Assembly (NCBI GenBank): GCA_937894825.1
Contig: CALCQT010000611.1
Span: 1 to 5,901 of the forward strand
Direction of reading: 5' to 3'
Origin: an uncultured Anaerolineaceae bacterium
GTDB lineage: Bacteria > Chloroflexota > Anaerolineae > Anaerolineales > Anaerolineaceae
DNA: 5,901 bases
The position numbers and the translations under genes are program-made. Each line of letters opens with the position of its first letter. Positions within the stretch are counted from its first letter, which is position 1. The notes under the pieces are model-generated. The model worked only from the letters and a program-made list of their open reading frames with translations. It did not search any database and was not told the origin of the DNA. This document shows, in pieces, positions 1 to 5,901 of this stretch.

Positions 1-28
1 CTTTCCCTACACGACGCTCTTCCGATCT
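1..28 (+). other. Illumina TruSeq adapter remnant at the contig end (artefact)
   Basis: These bases match the 3' part of the Illumina TruSeq read-1 adapter, ending in the diagnostic GCTCTTCCGATCT. They are not genomic. The open frame of the downstream gene runs through them and would translate as LSLHDALPI, a peptide well known from adapter-contaminated protein predictions. Real genomic sequence begins at about base 29. The adapter shows that the contig end is a raw read end that was not trimmed, so the gene starting here is cut by the assembly and not by biology. Confidence 0.97.
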
Positions 29-1140
29 TTTGTGAAAATCTGGATACGCTGCTGAACGCGGATCCCAGATTGGTGTTGTTGTCCGGCGGGACAGATGACG
101 GCGCCGAAAAAGCCGTCTACCGCCTGGCAGAGGTGCTGCTGATGGCCTGCAAGAGTCTGCCGGGCGAACAGCGTCCGGACATTCTTTTCATGAATTCCGC
201 CAACGGCAAAAAACAGATCGAGAAAGTTTTCTCGAAAGTGACCGAAAACAGTTTTGCTCCGAATATTCTGGAAAACGGTTCCGGCGGGAATTCTCCGTTG
301 AACGCGTTCGTCTCGGCGCTGCGAAAAGTGGATGAACGCCAGGCACCCGGGTTGAAAGAGCTCCGTGAACGTGCTTCAGCCGCCATCATTCCCGGCGAAT
401 TTTCCTTTGGCAGAAGCATCCGGCTGATGAGCCGGCTGATGAAAGAGAACCGCTATGTTCTCGGCGTCGATATTGGCGCGGAGCATACCATCCTGGCCAG
501 CGCGATCAACCTCGAGCTGAACATGAATGTGCTTCCGCTGGGAACCGGCCGGAAAATACAGAACCTGCTGGATCATTTTCCGCTTTCAGACCTGCAAGCC
601 TGGATCGGCTTTCAGATCAAAGAAACGGAAGTCCAGGATTATATCTGCAACAAAAGCGTCTATCCGGACCTGGTGCCGGCCAACCGTTTTTCAGCCCATA
701 TCGAGCAGGCCCTGACCCGTTTTATTCTGCGAAAAGGCGCTGAAGAAACCGGCCTGGCGGAAATTCTGTCCGGCGGACAATTGGGGTATGTGCTGCTCTG
801 CGGCGCGGTGATGCGGAACGTGGAAGACCCCGGTGACGCGCTGCTGATGGCGATGGACGGGCTGCATCCGTCGGGAATTGTTGACTACGGGCTGGACATG
901 AACGGACTGGCCTCGGCGATCGGCTCGCTGGCGCACCTGAACCCGCGCCTGACTTCACAGATTATGAACGCCGCGACATTCCTGACGCTCGGCAAGGTCA
1001 TCACGCCTGTTTTGCGGCAGGATGCGTTGAAAATCAAAGATGGAAAGAAGCTGCTGACCGTCTCCATCCGGGACGATGGCGGCAGTGTACGAAAATACGA
1101 GATTCCCCGCGGACGCATCTTCCGCATCCCGCTGGAATAG
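29..1140 (+). CDS. MutL/GlmL-type ASKHA-fold protein (glutamate mutase L family), 5'-truncated
   Basis: This is the central and C-terminal part of a protein of the glutamate mutase L family. The frame is open from the contig edge, giving 369 codons of genomic sequence before a TAG stop. The apparent TTG start at 70 is not credible, because the frame continues upstream into the adapter and the family carries a large N-terminal half with a first nucleotide-binding site. Visible motifs are LVLLSGGTDDGA (bases 70-105, the family's GGTDGG-like segment) and VLGVDIGAEHTILASA (about 457-504), a second actin-like phosphate-binding loop with DIGA at 469-480. Also present are ALLMAMDGLHPSGI (about 838-879) followed by LDMNGLASAIGSLA, and FLTLGKVITPV near 979-1011. 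These match the family pattern as I remember it. The family is named for a role beside B12-dependent glutamate mutase, but no mutase gene is seen here, so the role is unknown. The protein is probably cytoplasmic. It ends earlier than relatives should; see the next entry. Confidence 0.82.
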
Positions 1141-1371
1141 GGCCGAAATTATGAAATGGACTGGGTCAGTGTTCCCAGGGGTGTTGAAATTCCCGGCGCA
1201 CGAATCTGGACGCCGCTGGGCTTTAAGAGCGGCTGTTTTGGCATCGTTTTCGATACCCGTGACGTGCGCAACGGAAAAATCACCCTACCGGAGGACCGCA
1301 CCTCGCAGATCGGCAGACTCAAATATTGGCGAGAGGAGCTGGGCCCCTGGGTGAGCTCTGAGGAACCGTAA
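1141..1371 (+). CDS. In-frame continuation of the MutL-like gene behind a TAG codon (probable C-terminus)
   Basis: After the TAG at 1138-1140 the same frame stays open for 76 codons to a TAA at 1369-1371. The first ATG is at 1156, which would give 71 residues. No Shine-Dalgarno sequence precedes it, and a competing ATG in another frame lies at 1151. The peptide includes GFKSGCFGIVFDTRD, then LPEDRTSQIGRLKYWREELG. In remembered Chloroflexota MutL-like proteins, the strand after the 'IPxGxxxxIPL' segment is followed by a 'KGGALGLIIDARG...LPxDxxxRxxxLxxWxxxLG' tail, which this fits closely. I therefore infer that the two pieces are one gene interrupted by a nonsense codon, either real or a sequencing error. 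Readthrough, or a separate small reinitiated protein, are alternatives. The TAA sits only 2 bases before the next ATG. Confidence 0.62.
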   Translation, partial: GRNYEMDWVSVPRGVEIPGARIWTPLGFKSGCFGIVFDTRDVRNGKITLPEDRTSQIGRLKYWREELGPWVSSEEP

Positions 1372-1373
1372 CC

Positions 1374-2441
1374 ATGATAGCGACCAGTATTATCACCTCC
1401 GGAAATATCCGGTGTACCCGCGCTTTATCCGCTGACGGGACGGTGACCGTTTTCCCGGGACAGATGGCCGATCCAACCACGCAGATCGCCTGCCGGAAAA
1501 TATGGCGCAGGCATTTTTCGGTCAATATTATGCAGCGGCTGGATCTTCCGTTTTATGAGGATATCCGCAGCTGTCTGGCCATTAATCCGGGCGATTTTGT
1601 CTCCGTCGGCGAAATCATCGCGAAAACGGACGGCAGCCCGACCCGTACGCTGATCGCCGAATCCTCAGCCCGGTTTTTAGGCGTTTCAGCCGGGAAACTG
1701 ATCTTTGAGACGGATGCGGACGATCTGGAAAAAATCACTGCCGGATTCCCCGCAATCGTCAGCGACATTATCCCCGGCCGCGGCGCCTGGCTTGAAACGG
1801 TCGGCAGTTACCTGCAGGGTATCTGGGGGAACGGGAAGAGCGGCCAAGGTCTGTTGCTCTCAATGGATATGGAAAAAGGCGGCATCTTCAGCCTGGACAC
1901 AATTTCGGTCGATATTGCGGGGGCGGTTGTCTTCGCGAACACCTGCATGGATCCGGAAGCGCTGGCAGCGACGGTAAAAATGTCACCCGGCGGCCTGATC
2001 TTCGGCTCGTTGCCTTCCGCTTTGCTCGAAACAGCCATGAAGTTGCCTTTCCCGGTCATCGTGACCGATCAGATCGGCGTCAGCCGGCTGAGCAATCCGG
2101 TTCACATGGTATTGGGTGAAAATATCATCCGTTTCGCTTATCTTTACGCCCCTCCTGCTGCAGGCGGCAGACAGCGCCGTCCGGAGATCATCATTCCACA
2201 GGAAGAGTATATTCCGGAGAAAGAAAACCTGCGCAATATCCTGAAAATCGGAGATCAGGTTCGAGTCATTGAAGGTTTTCACGGGGGCGAAATCGGCATT
2301 GTGACGGCGTTGCTGCCTGCGCACGAGGACGATTCCGACCCCGGTCTTGATGAGATGCCGGACCGCGTACAGGTCCGTTTTGATCAGCATACGGAAATCG
2401 TATTGCCGATCAACAACATCGAAATCATTAATATTAAGTGA
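1374..2441 (+). CDS. Conserved hypothetical protein with barrel-sandwich-like segment and C-terminal KOW motif (MutL partner)
   Basis: This 355-residue protein has no signal peptide or membrane span and is probably cytoplasmic. The start is ATG 1374, with GAGG at 1360-1363 at a good distance and an in-frame stop just upstream at 1359-1361. Residues 68-112 follow the pattern 'xPGDxVxxGExIAKTDG...IAESSARFLGVSAGKLIFE', which resembles a barrel-sandwich hybrid or lipoyl-like fold but has no lysine in the biotinylation MKM context. Residues 135-154 carry a conserved-looking GRGAWLETVGSYLQGIWGNG stretch. Residues 291-310 (bases 2244-2303) form a KOW motif, KIGDQVRVIEGFHGGEIGIV, as in NusG and ribosomal protein L24, often an RNA- or protein-binding SH3-like barrel. 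I recall proteins of this layout directly behind MutL-like genes in Chloroflexota, but know of no assigned function. The tight coupling to the MutL frame suggests they act together. Confidence 0.85.
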   Translation: MIATSIITSGNIRCTRALSADGTVTVFPGQMADPTTQIACRKIWRRHFSVNIMQRLDLPFYEDIRSCLAINPGDFVSVGEIIAKTDGSPTRTLIAESSARFLGVSAGKLIFETDADDLEKITAGFPAIVSDIIPGRGAWLETVGSYLQGIWGNGKSGQGLLLSMDMEKGGIFSLDTISVDIAGAVVFANTCMDPEALAATVKMSPGGLIFGSLPSALLETAMKLPFPVIVTDQIGVSRLSNPVHMVLGENIIRFAYLYAPPAAGGRQRRPEIIIPQEEYIPEKENLRNILKIGDQVRVIEGFHGGEIGIVTALLPAHEDDSDPGLDEMPDRVQVRFDQHTEIVLPINNIEIINIK

Positions 2442-2446
2442 AACAA

Positions 2447-2453
2447 AGAGGAA
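2447..2453 (+). promoter_or_regulatory. Ribosome binding site fixing the start of the surface-protein gene
   Basis: AGAGGAA lies 4 bases before ATG 2458 and 5 bases after the previous stop codon. It decides the start: the same frame is open back to 2347, but that extension overlaps the end of the KOW-protein gene, has no such site, and would add 37 residues of non-membrane, shadow-like sequence. Confidence 0.8.
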
Positions 2454-2457
2454 TATC

Positions 2458-3930
2458 ATGATAGATTTTGATCATGAGGAAATCTTCGAAACATTCGAGG
2501 AAGAATTTCAGAAAAAAGGCCGGCGGCGACGTTCTCCGCTCCCCATCCCGCCCTGGATTTTCATCATTATCTTGCTGGCTGGCGTCGGGGTTTTTATCCT
2601 TCTCCGCTCAACCAGCACGCTTGACCAGGTTCCAACAACCGTTGTTCCGGGTTCCGGGACACAAGTGACAACCGAATTACTGGTTGAAGCAGCGGCACTC
2701 ACTTCGGTCGCGTTGACAGCAACGCCGACCGGGACGCTTTCTGTTGACGAAGTCGAAATTCAGGAAACTTTGGCTGCGTTCGCCCAAAATCCGGCGATAA
2801 GCGAAATCTCACCGACAGCCCCCCCGGTCTGGATCACTTCAGGCGCAACCGAGCCCGTAACACATACGCTCGCTGTAGTCGATTCTGTCTCGCATACGGT
2901 TGCACCTGAAACAACCCGTGAGAATCCTGAAGGTATCGATCAGGCGGCTGGGCAAACAATCGATCCGACACAGGAAATCACGCCCGGACCCGTCGTCGAA
3001 AACCGGAATCTGTTCCAACGTATCGGCGGCTTTTTCAGCAATCTTTTCGGAGGAGGCTCGAAAGAAGATCCGAAGAGCACGGAGACATCGGTCCCGCCGA
3101 CTGCAACGCCGGACAACACGGAAGCCCCGCAACCTACCGCGCTCACAGAGGAACCCTCCTGGGAACCGAATGCGGCCGGACAAGGAGATTCCACCCTGCA
3201 AGGCACAACGCAGCCGTTTGTAACCATTTCAACCGGGAACATCGGTGAGACGCAGCCCAGTGAGGGTACGCCCGGTACCACGGGAAGCAGCGACCCATCT
3301 GCAGGAATCGGCCCCAAAGGTGTTGAGACAAGCGCGTCCGCCATTAAGGCGCCATCCGATTTGGATGATGAAGCGCTGAAATTCGAAGAAGATACGGCGA
3401 CGCCGACAACTACCGCAACCAAAGGAAAAAGTGCGCTTACCGAGGCCGCTGCCGCCACCATGTCCGGAACGCCGGGTGATGGGGCTTTGAGCTCCGGCCT
3501 TGCAGCGCAGCACACGCCTTCGGCAACCGTTCGCGCCCCGATCCAGGGCCTCACAATCACTGCGCTGCCTTCCGCCACGGGTTCAAGCCCGATGCCCACC
3601 GCGACCGCGACCATAGCGGGCACGCTGTCCGCCAGGAATCAGATCCTCAGCCTGTCCCTGACACCACCGGCGGCAACCGAAGCTGCCCGGAAGCTGACGC
3701 TGACACAATCCGTGACGACCCCTGCATTTGCCGCTGCAACCGGTGGTCCAACCATTGCCGGAGCCACTACCGCGCCTCAAGCGCTGGCTGGAACCTTGTC
3801 CGTCCGGGCAACCGCGCTGCCGGATACAGGCTTCGCCGACGCGATTTCCGTCCCGATGCTGGTTCTGATTGTATTGGTTTTGGCCGGGATTATTTTGACG
3901 GTCCGGATCATCCGGGGAAGAACGTCATAG
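2458..3930 (+). CDS. LPXTG-type cell-surface protein, Thr/Pro/Ala-rich, with N-terminal membrane anchor
   Basis: This 490-residue protein has a clear modular layout. Residues 1-31 are a charged cytoplasmic head, acidic at first and ending in GRRRRSPLPIP. Residues 32-49 (PWIFIIILLAGVGVFILL) are a membrane helix that, given the long head and no nearby AxA site, looks like an uncleaved signal anchor. Residues 50-450 are a low-complexity stalk rich in Thr, Ser, Pro, Ala and Gly, likely extended and possibly glycosylated. Residues 454-458 are LPDTG (bases 3817-3831), followed by a hydrophobic span at about 464-481 and a basic tail RIIRGRTS, which is a typical sortase sorting signal. An aromatic island, NLFQRIGGFFSNLFGGG (184-200), interrupts the stalk, and GTLS-containing motifs recur at 92, 388 and 445. 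No enzymatic domain is visible. The gene is third in the operon and is followed directly by a terminator. It is probably a structural or tethering protein of the cell surface; no partner sortase gene lies in the window. Confidence 0.88.
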   Translation: MIDFDHEEIFETFEEEFQKKGRRRRSPLPIPPWIFIIILLAGVGVFILLRSTSTLDQVPTTVVPGSGTQVTTELLVEAAALTSVALTATPTGTLSVDEVEIQETLAAFAQNPAISEISPTAPPVWITSGATEPVTHTLAVVDSVSHTVAPETTRENPEGIDQAAGQTIDPTQEITPGPVVENRNLFQRIGGFFSNLFGGGSKEDPKSTETSVPPTATPDNTEAPQPTALTEEPSWEPNAAGQGDSTLQGTTQPFVTISTGNIGETQPSEGTPGTTGSSDPSAGIGPKGVETSASAIKAPSDLDDEALKFEEDTATPTTTATKGKSALTEAAAATMSGTPGDGALSSGLAAQHTPSATVRAPIQGLTITALPSATGSSPMPTATATIAGTLSARNQILSLSLTPPAATEAARKLTLTQSVTTPAFAAATGGPTIAGATTAPQALAGTLSVRATALPDTGFADAISVPMLVLIVLVLAGIILTVRIIRGRTS

Positions 3931-3974
3931 AAAAGACTTGTTTTTCATGATTCGGGTGTCATAAGTCTTTTTTT
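3931..3974 (+). terminator. Rho-independent terminator of the surface-protein operon
   Basis: A 9-bp perfect stem, AAAAGACTT (3931-3939) with AAGTCTTTT (3963-3971), encloses 23 bases. Inside it ATGA (3947-3950) can pair with TCAT (3959-3962). A run of seven T covers 3968-3974. The stem begins right after the TAG at 3928-3930, which supports that TAG as a true stop. The outer stem is AT-rich, so strength is uncertain. Confidence 0.75.
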
Positions 3975-3977
3975 ATT

Positions 3978-4034
3978 AACCGATTGTTCTATATCTTCTC
4001 GTGCAAAGCACGAGAAGATATAGAACAATCGGTT
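3978..4034. repeat. Perfect 27-bp inverted repeat with 3-base loop between convergent genes
   Basis: The left arm (3978-4004) and right arm (4008-4034) are exact reverse complements over 27 bases, with an AAA loop at 4005-4007. The tip is GC-rich (CGTGC/GCACG) and the rest is AT-rich. The arms begin 4 bases after the T-run of the preceding terminator and end 2 bases before the stop codon of the minus-strand gene. Neither side is followed by a T-run in its direction of transcription, so it is not a textbook intrinsic terminator, though it may end or protect the minus-strand mRNA. A dispersed REP-like element, or a mobile-element remnant, are other possibilities. The repeat itself is read directly from the sequence; its role is inference. 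Confidence 0.95.
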
Positions 4035-4036
4035 TG

Positions 4037-5500
4037 TCACTTCACTTGTTCGGCAACGATATTCCCAAAACCCAGTAATTCCTTCACCATCTCACCGCTG
4101 CGTCCTTCCGCGTAAACACGCAGTACCGGCTCCGTGCCGGAAGGACGGATCAACAGCCAGGAATCGTCCGCCATAATATACTTCACTCCATCCAACGTGC
4201 TGATTTCCCGCACGGCTTCGCCGCCGATAGCCTGCGGCGCATGATCAATCAAATGCCGGATCATGTCCTTCTTGGAGACAGGCTGTTTCAGCCGGATATC
4301 CGTGCGGTCATAGAAGGCCGGACCAACATCCGCCAGCAGATCATCCACCAGTTCTCCCAGCGAAGTGTGGCTTGCCGCAACCATTTCAGTCAGCAGCAAT
4401 CCCATAATAATCCCGTCACCTTCGGGGATATGCCCCTTGAACGAGATCCCGCCGGACTCTTCCCCGCCGATCAAAACATCGCGTTCCATCATGTGATCGG
4501 AAATATGATTAAAACCGACCGGCGTCTCAAAAACGGGCAGTCCGTACTTTTCACCCAGCCGGTCGATCATACGGGTGGTCGAAACGGTGCGGATCAGCGC
4601 GCCGCTCAAATTACGTTTTTCATGCAGGTATTTAATCGACAGCGCCAGAATCTTGTGCGGATCGACAAAACGCCCTCGTTCGTCCATCGCGCCGACCCGG
4701 TCCGCGTCGCCATCCGTCGCCAGTCCCAGGTTTCCCAGCCCACTGCCAAGCGCACTGGCCAGTGCGCCGAGATTGCGGTCAATCGGTTCGGGATGGATCC
4801 CGCCAAAGCCGGGGTTCATCTCGCCGCGAATTTCGTTCACTTCCACGCCGGTGCCCTGCAAAAAATTGCGGATCACGCCGCGCCCGGAGCCATACATGGA
4901 ATCAACCACCACGCGCAGATCTTTCGAATCCGCGATCAGATCAAAATCGATCAAGCCGCGAATATGGTTGCCATACTCAATCAAAGGATTAAACGTCGTA
5001 ATCAAGCCCGCTTCACGCGCTTTGTCGTAATCCATCAGATTCGGACCGCGGCTGCGCATCTCATTGTCGTTCAGAAAAACCTCAACCAGTTTGCACTGCT
5101 CGGGCAGCGCCGCGCCGCCATAGGCCGCTTTCAGCTTGACGCCGTTATAGCGGGGGGCGTTATGGGAAGCGGTGATCATGACGCCCGCAATCGCCCCGTA
5201 TAACTTCACGGCATAAGAGATGGACGGTGTCGGCGCGCAGGATTGGCTGATATAAACTTTGAACCCATTGGCAGCCAGAATTCGGGCGACTTCTTTTGCA
5301 TAACGGTCCGACAGAAAGCGGGTGTCATAGCCCACCACGATCCGGTCCGGATTCGGAACCACATCCACCTTGGACAATTCCCGCCAGGTCGATGAGGTTA
5401 CCGCGTCCGCGATCGCCTGAGAGACGACCCGCAGGTTACTGTAGGTAAAGGTGTCCGAGATAACAGCCCGCCACCCATCCGTTCCAAAATTAATTGCCAT
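4037..5500 (-). CDS. Phosphoglucomutase/phosphomannomutase family protein
   Basis: This is a complete 487-residue alpha-D-phosphohexomutase, a cytoplasmic Mg-dependent enzyme that interconverts hexose 1- and 6-phosphates (glucose or mannose) for glycogen, nucleotide-sugar and envelope polysaccharide synthesis. It starts MAINFGTDGWRA, as many family members do. The catalytic loop is TASHNAP (110-116), with Ser112 as the phosphoserine. The metal-binding loop is DGDADR (263-268), the sugar-binding loop is GEESGG (346-351), and the phosphate-binding loop of domain IV is RPSGTEP (452-458). All four signature sites are intact and in the usual order, and the length is normal. The ATG at 5500 has GGAGG 8 bases upstream (complement of 5509-5513). 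Substrate choice (glucose, mannose, or both) cannot be read from the sequence. It does not start with the MGRxFGTDGVRG seen in phosphoglucosamine mutase GlmM, so GlmM is less likely. The gene is monocistronic as far as seen and converges on the surface-protein operon. Confidence 0.96.
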   Translation of the reverse strand: MAINFGTDGWRAVISDTFTYSNLRVVSQAIADAVTSSTWRELSKVDVVPNPDRIVVGYDTRFLSDRYAKEVARILAANGFKVYISQSCAPTPSISYAVKLYGAIAGVMITASHNAPRYNGVKLKAAYGGAALPEQCKLVEVFLNDNEMRSRGPNLMDYDKAREAGLITTFNPLIEYGNHIRGLIDFDLIADSKDLRVVVDSMYGSGRGVIRNFLQGTGVEVNEIRGEMNPGFGGIHPEPIDRNLGALASALGSGLGNLGLATDGDADRVGAMDERGRFVDPHKILALSIKYLHEKRNLSGALIRTVSTTRMIDRLGEKYGLPVFETPVGFNHISDHMMERDVLIGGEESGGISFKGHIPEGDGIIMGLLLTEMVAASHTSLGELVDDLLADVGPAFYDRTDIRLKQPVSKKDMIRHLIDHAPQAIGGEAVREISTLDGVKYIMADDSWLLIRPSGTEPVLRVYAEGRSGEMVKELLGFGNIVAEQVK

Positions 5501-5545
5501 TGAGGGTTCCTCCGATTGTGAATGCGTATATTAATCGTCATCAAT

Positions 5546-5574
5546 ATTATCACTTTTTTTATGGACAGACGCAA
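5546..5574 (-). promoter_or_regulatory. Candidate sigma-70-type promoter of the phosphohexomutase gene
   Basis: On the minus strand, TTGCGT (complement of 5569-5574) is followed after exactly 17 bases by GATAAT (complement of 5546-5551). The -10 matches five of six consensus bases, the -35 three of six. It would give a leader of about 40 bases ahead of the GGAGG site and the ATG at 5500. The spacer contains an A-tract. Confidence 0.5.
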
Positions 5575-5596
5575 AAAAACTGCACATGGAGCCGGG

Positions 5597-5625
5597 GATA
5601 CAAAGTATTTTGCCGAAAGTATAAT
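5597..5625 (+). promoter_or_regulatory. Candidate promoter of the acetyltransferase gene
   Basis: A perfect TATAAT at 5620-5625 is preceded after 17 bases by GATACA (5597-5602), a weak -35. It would leave a leader of about 130 bases before the ATG at 5766, in the AT-rich divergent intergenic region (5501-5765). AT-rich DNA yields such matches easily, so support is modest. I see no clear hairpin, riboswitch or small gene in the rest of this gap. Confidence 0.35.
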
Positions 5626-5765
5626 AAACAGACATTCAAAAATAATCAGCGCTCCCCTCCAAAAATCTGACCGGAATTTTTCTATTACAGGCATAATTTT
5701 TACAAAAAATCGAATAAACTTTTGGATAAATTAAATGCAAAAGGCAGGAAGGCATTCTACCCGGC

Positions 5766-5901
5766 ATGATTATACGAAAAGCCACCATCGAAGATATCGA
5801 CGCCCTGGTCCAACTGCGCCTGGATTTTTTCATCCAAAGGCATGGCAGTCTATCTGATCACGAAACGACGGCCCTGCAGGAACAGTTGTCCGGTTATTTC
5901 A
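5766..5901 (+). CDS. GNAT-family N-acetyltransferase, N-terminal fragment (cut by the window edge)
   Basis: Forty-five codons are visible from ATG 5766 to the edge. The peptide begins MIIRKATIEDIDALVQLR, the typical beta1-alpha1 opening of the GNAT fold ('IRxAxxxDxxxLxxLR'), followed by LDFFIQRHGSLSD and an acidic/Gln-rich helix. GNAT enzymes transfer an acetyl group from acetyl-CoA to an amine; the CoA-binding Q/RxxGxG/A motif lies beyond the window, so activity and substrate cannot be judged. AGGAAGG at 5746-5752 is a possible ribosome binding site, at 13 bases somewhat far from the ATG. The gene is divergent from the phosphohexomutase, sharing the 265-bp intergenic region. Confidence 0.75.
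   Translation, partial: MIIRKATIEDIDALVQLRLDFFIQRHGSLSDHETTALQEQLSGYF

Noticed and set aside
1076..1354. A 92-codon frame overlapping the end of the MutL-like gene, with an ATG at 1151
   Set aside because: Its Arg/Ser/Ala-rich translation looks non-protein-like, while the other frame here matches the MutL-family tail.
2940..3623. A 227-codon open frame on the minus strand within the surface-protein gene
   Set aside because: Its Val/Gly/Ser-rich composition is the reverse-complement echo of the Thr/Pro/Ala-rich repeats of the real gene.
3928..3930. Possible genome-wide recoding of TAG
   Set aside because: The TAG ending the surface-protein gene follows a complete sorting-signal tail and is immediately followed by a terminator stem, so TAG acts as a normal stop at least here.
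4241..5203. A 320-codon open frame on the plus strand inside the phosphohexomutase gene
   Set aside because: It is antisense to a gene with four intact active-site motifs, has no family-like motifs or ribosome binding site, and reads as a codon-bias shadow.
5512..5519. CCGATTGT shared with the hairpin arm at 3980-3987, which could let the phosphohexomutase mRNA leader pair with its 3' end
   Set aside because: Only 8 bases match and the hairpin arm would prefer its perfect 27-bp partner; most likely coincidence.
5522..5734. A 70-codon open frame in the divergent intergenic region
   Set aside because: It has no ribosome binding site, overlaps the candidate promoters, and its Ile/Lys/Asn-rich content reflects AT-rich noncoding DNA.

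Overview
The window looks like the end of a metagenome or single-cell contig from a Chloroflexota bacterium, most likely class Anaerolineae. Three things point there: a MutL-type ASKHA protein paired with a KOW-containing partner, a Thr/Pro/Ala-rich surface protein ending in LPDTG, and moderate-GC coding DNA with AT-rich gaps. This placement rests on remembered family features, not on a search. The first 28 bases are not biological: they are Illumina TruSeq adapter sequence left on the contig end.

Left block, plus strand (29-3930). Three co-directional units are packed as an operon. First is the 5'-truncated C-terminal part of a glutamate-mutase-L (MutL/GlmL) type protein, ending at a TAG at 1138-1140. 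The same frame resumes at once and runs to 1371; this 71-codon piece looks like the missing C-terminus of the MutL-like protein, so the TAG appears to interrupt one gene. Two bases later starts a 355-residue protein with a barrel-sandwich-like segment and a C-terminal KOW motif. Sixteen bases after that starts a 490-residue surface protein with an N-terminal membrane anchor, a long low-complexity region, and a C-terminal LPDTG sorting signal.

Middle (3931-4036). A conventional stem plus T-run terminator sits directly behind the surface-protein gene. It is followed by a perfect 27-bp inverted repeat with a 3-base loop, wedged between the two convergent genes.

Right block (4037-5901). A complete phosphoglucomutase/phosphomannomutase lies on the minus strand, with a good ribosome binding site and a plausible promoter. 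A 265-bp AT-rich divergent intergenic region follows. Apart from promoter candidates I see nothing in it. The window ends inside the first 45 codons of a GNAT-type acetyltransferase on the plus strand.

Functionally, the phosphohexomutase supplies sugar phosphates for envelope polysaccharide or glycogen metabolism. The operon on the left has no assigned role. The MutL family is named for its link to B12-dependent glutamate mutase, but no mutase subunit is present here. The linkage of MutL-like, KOW and surface-anchored proteins is the most interesting biology in the window. No RNA genes, CRISPR arrays or insertion sequences were found.
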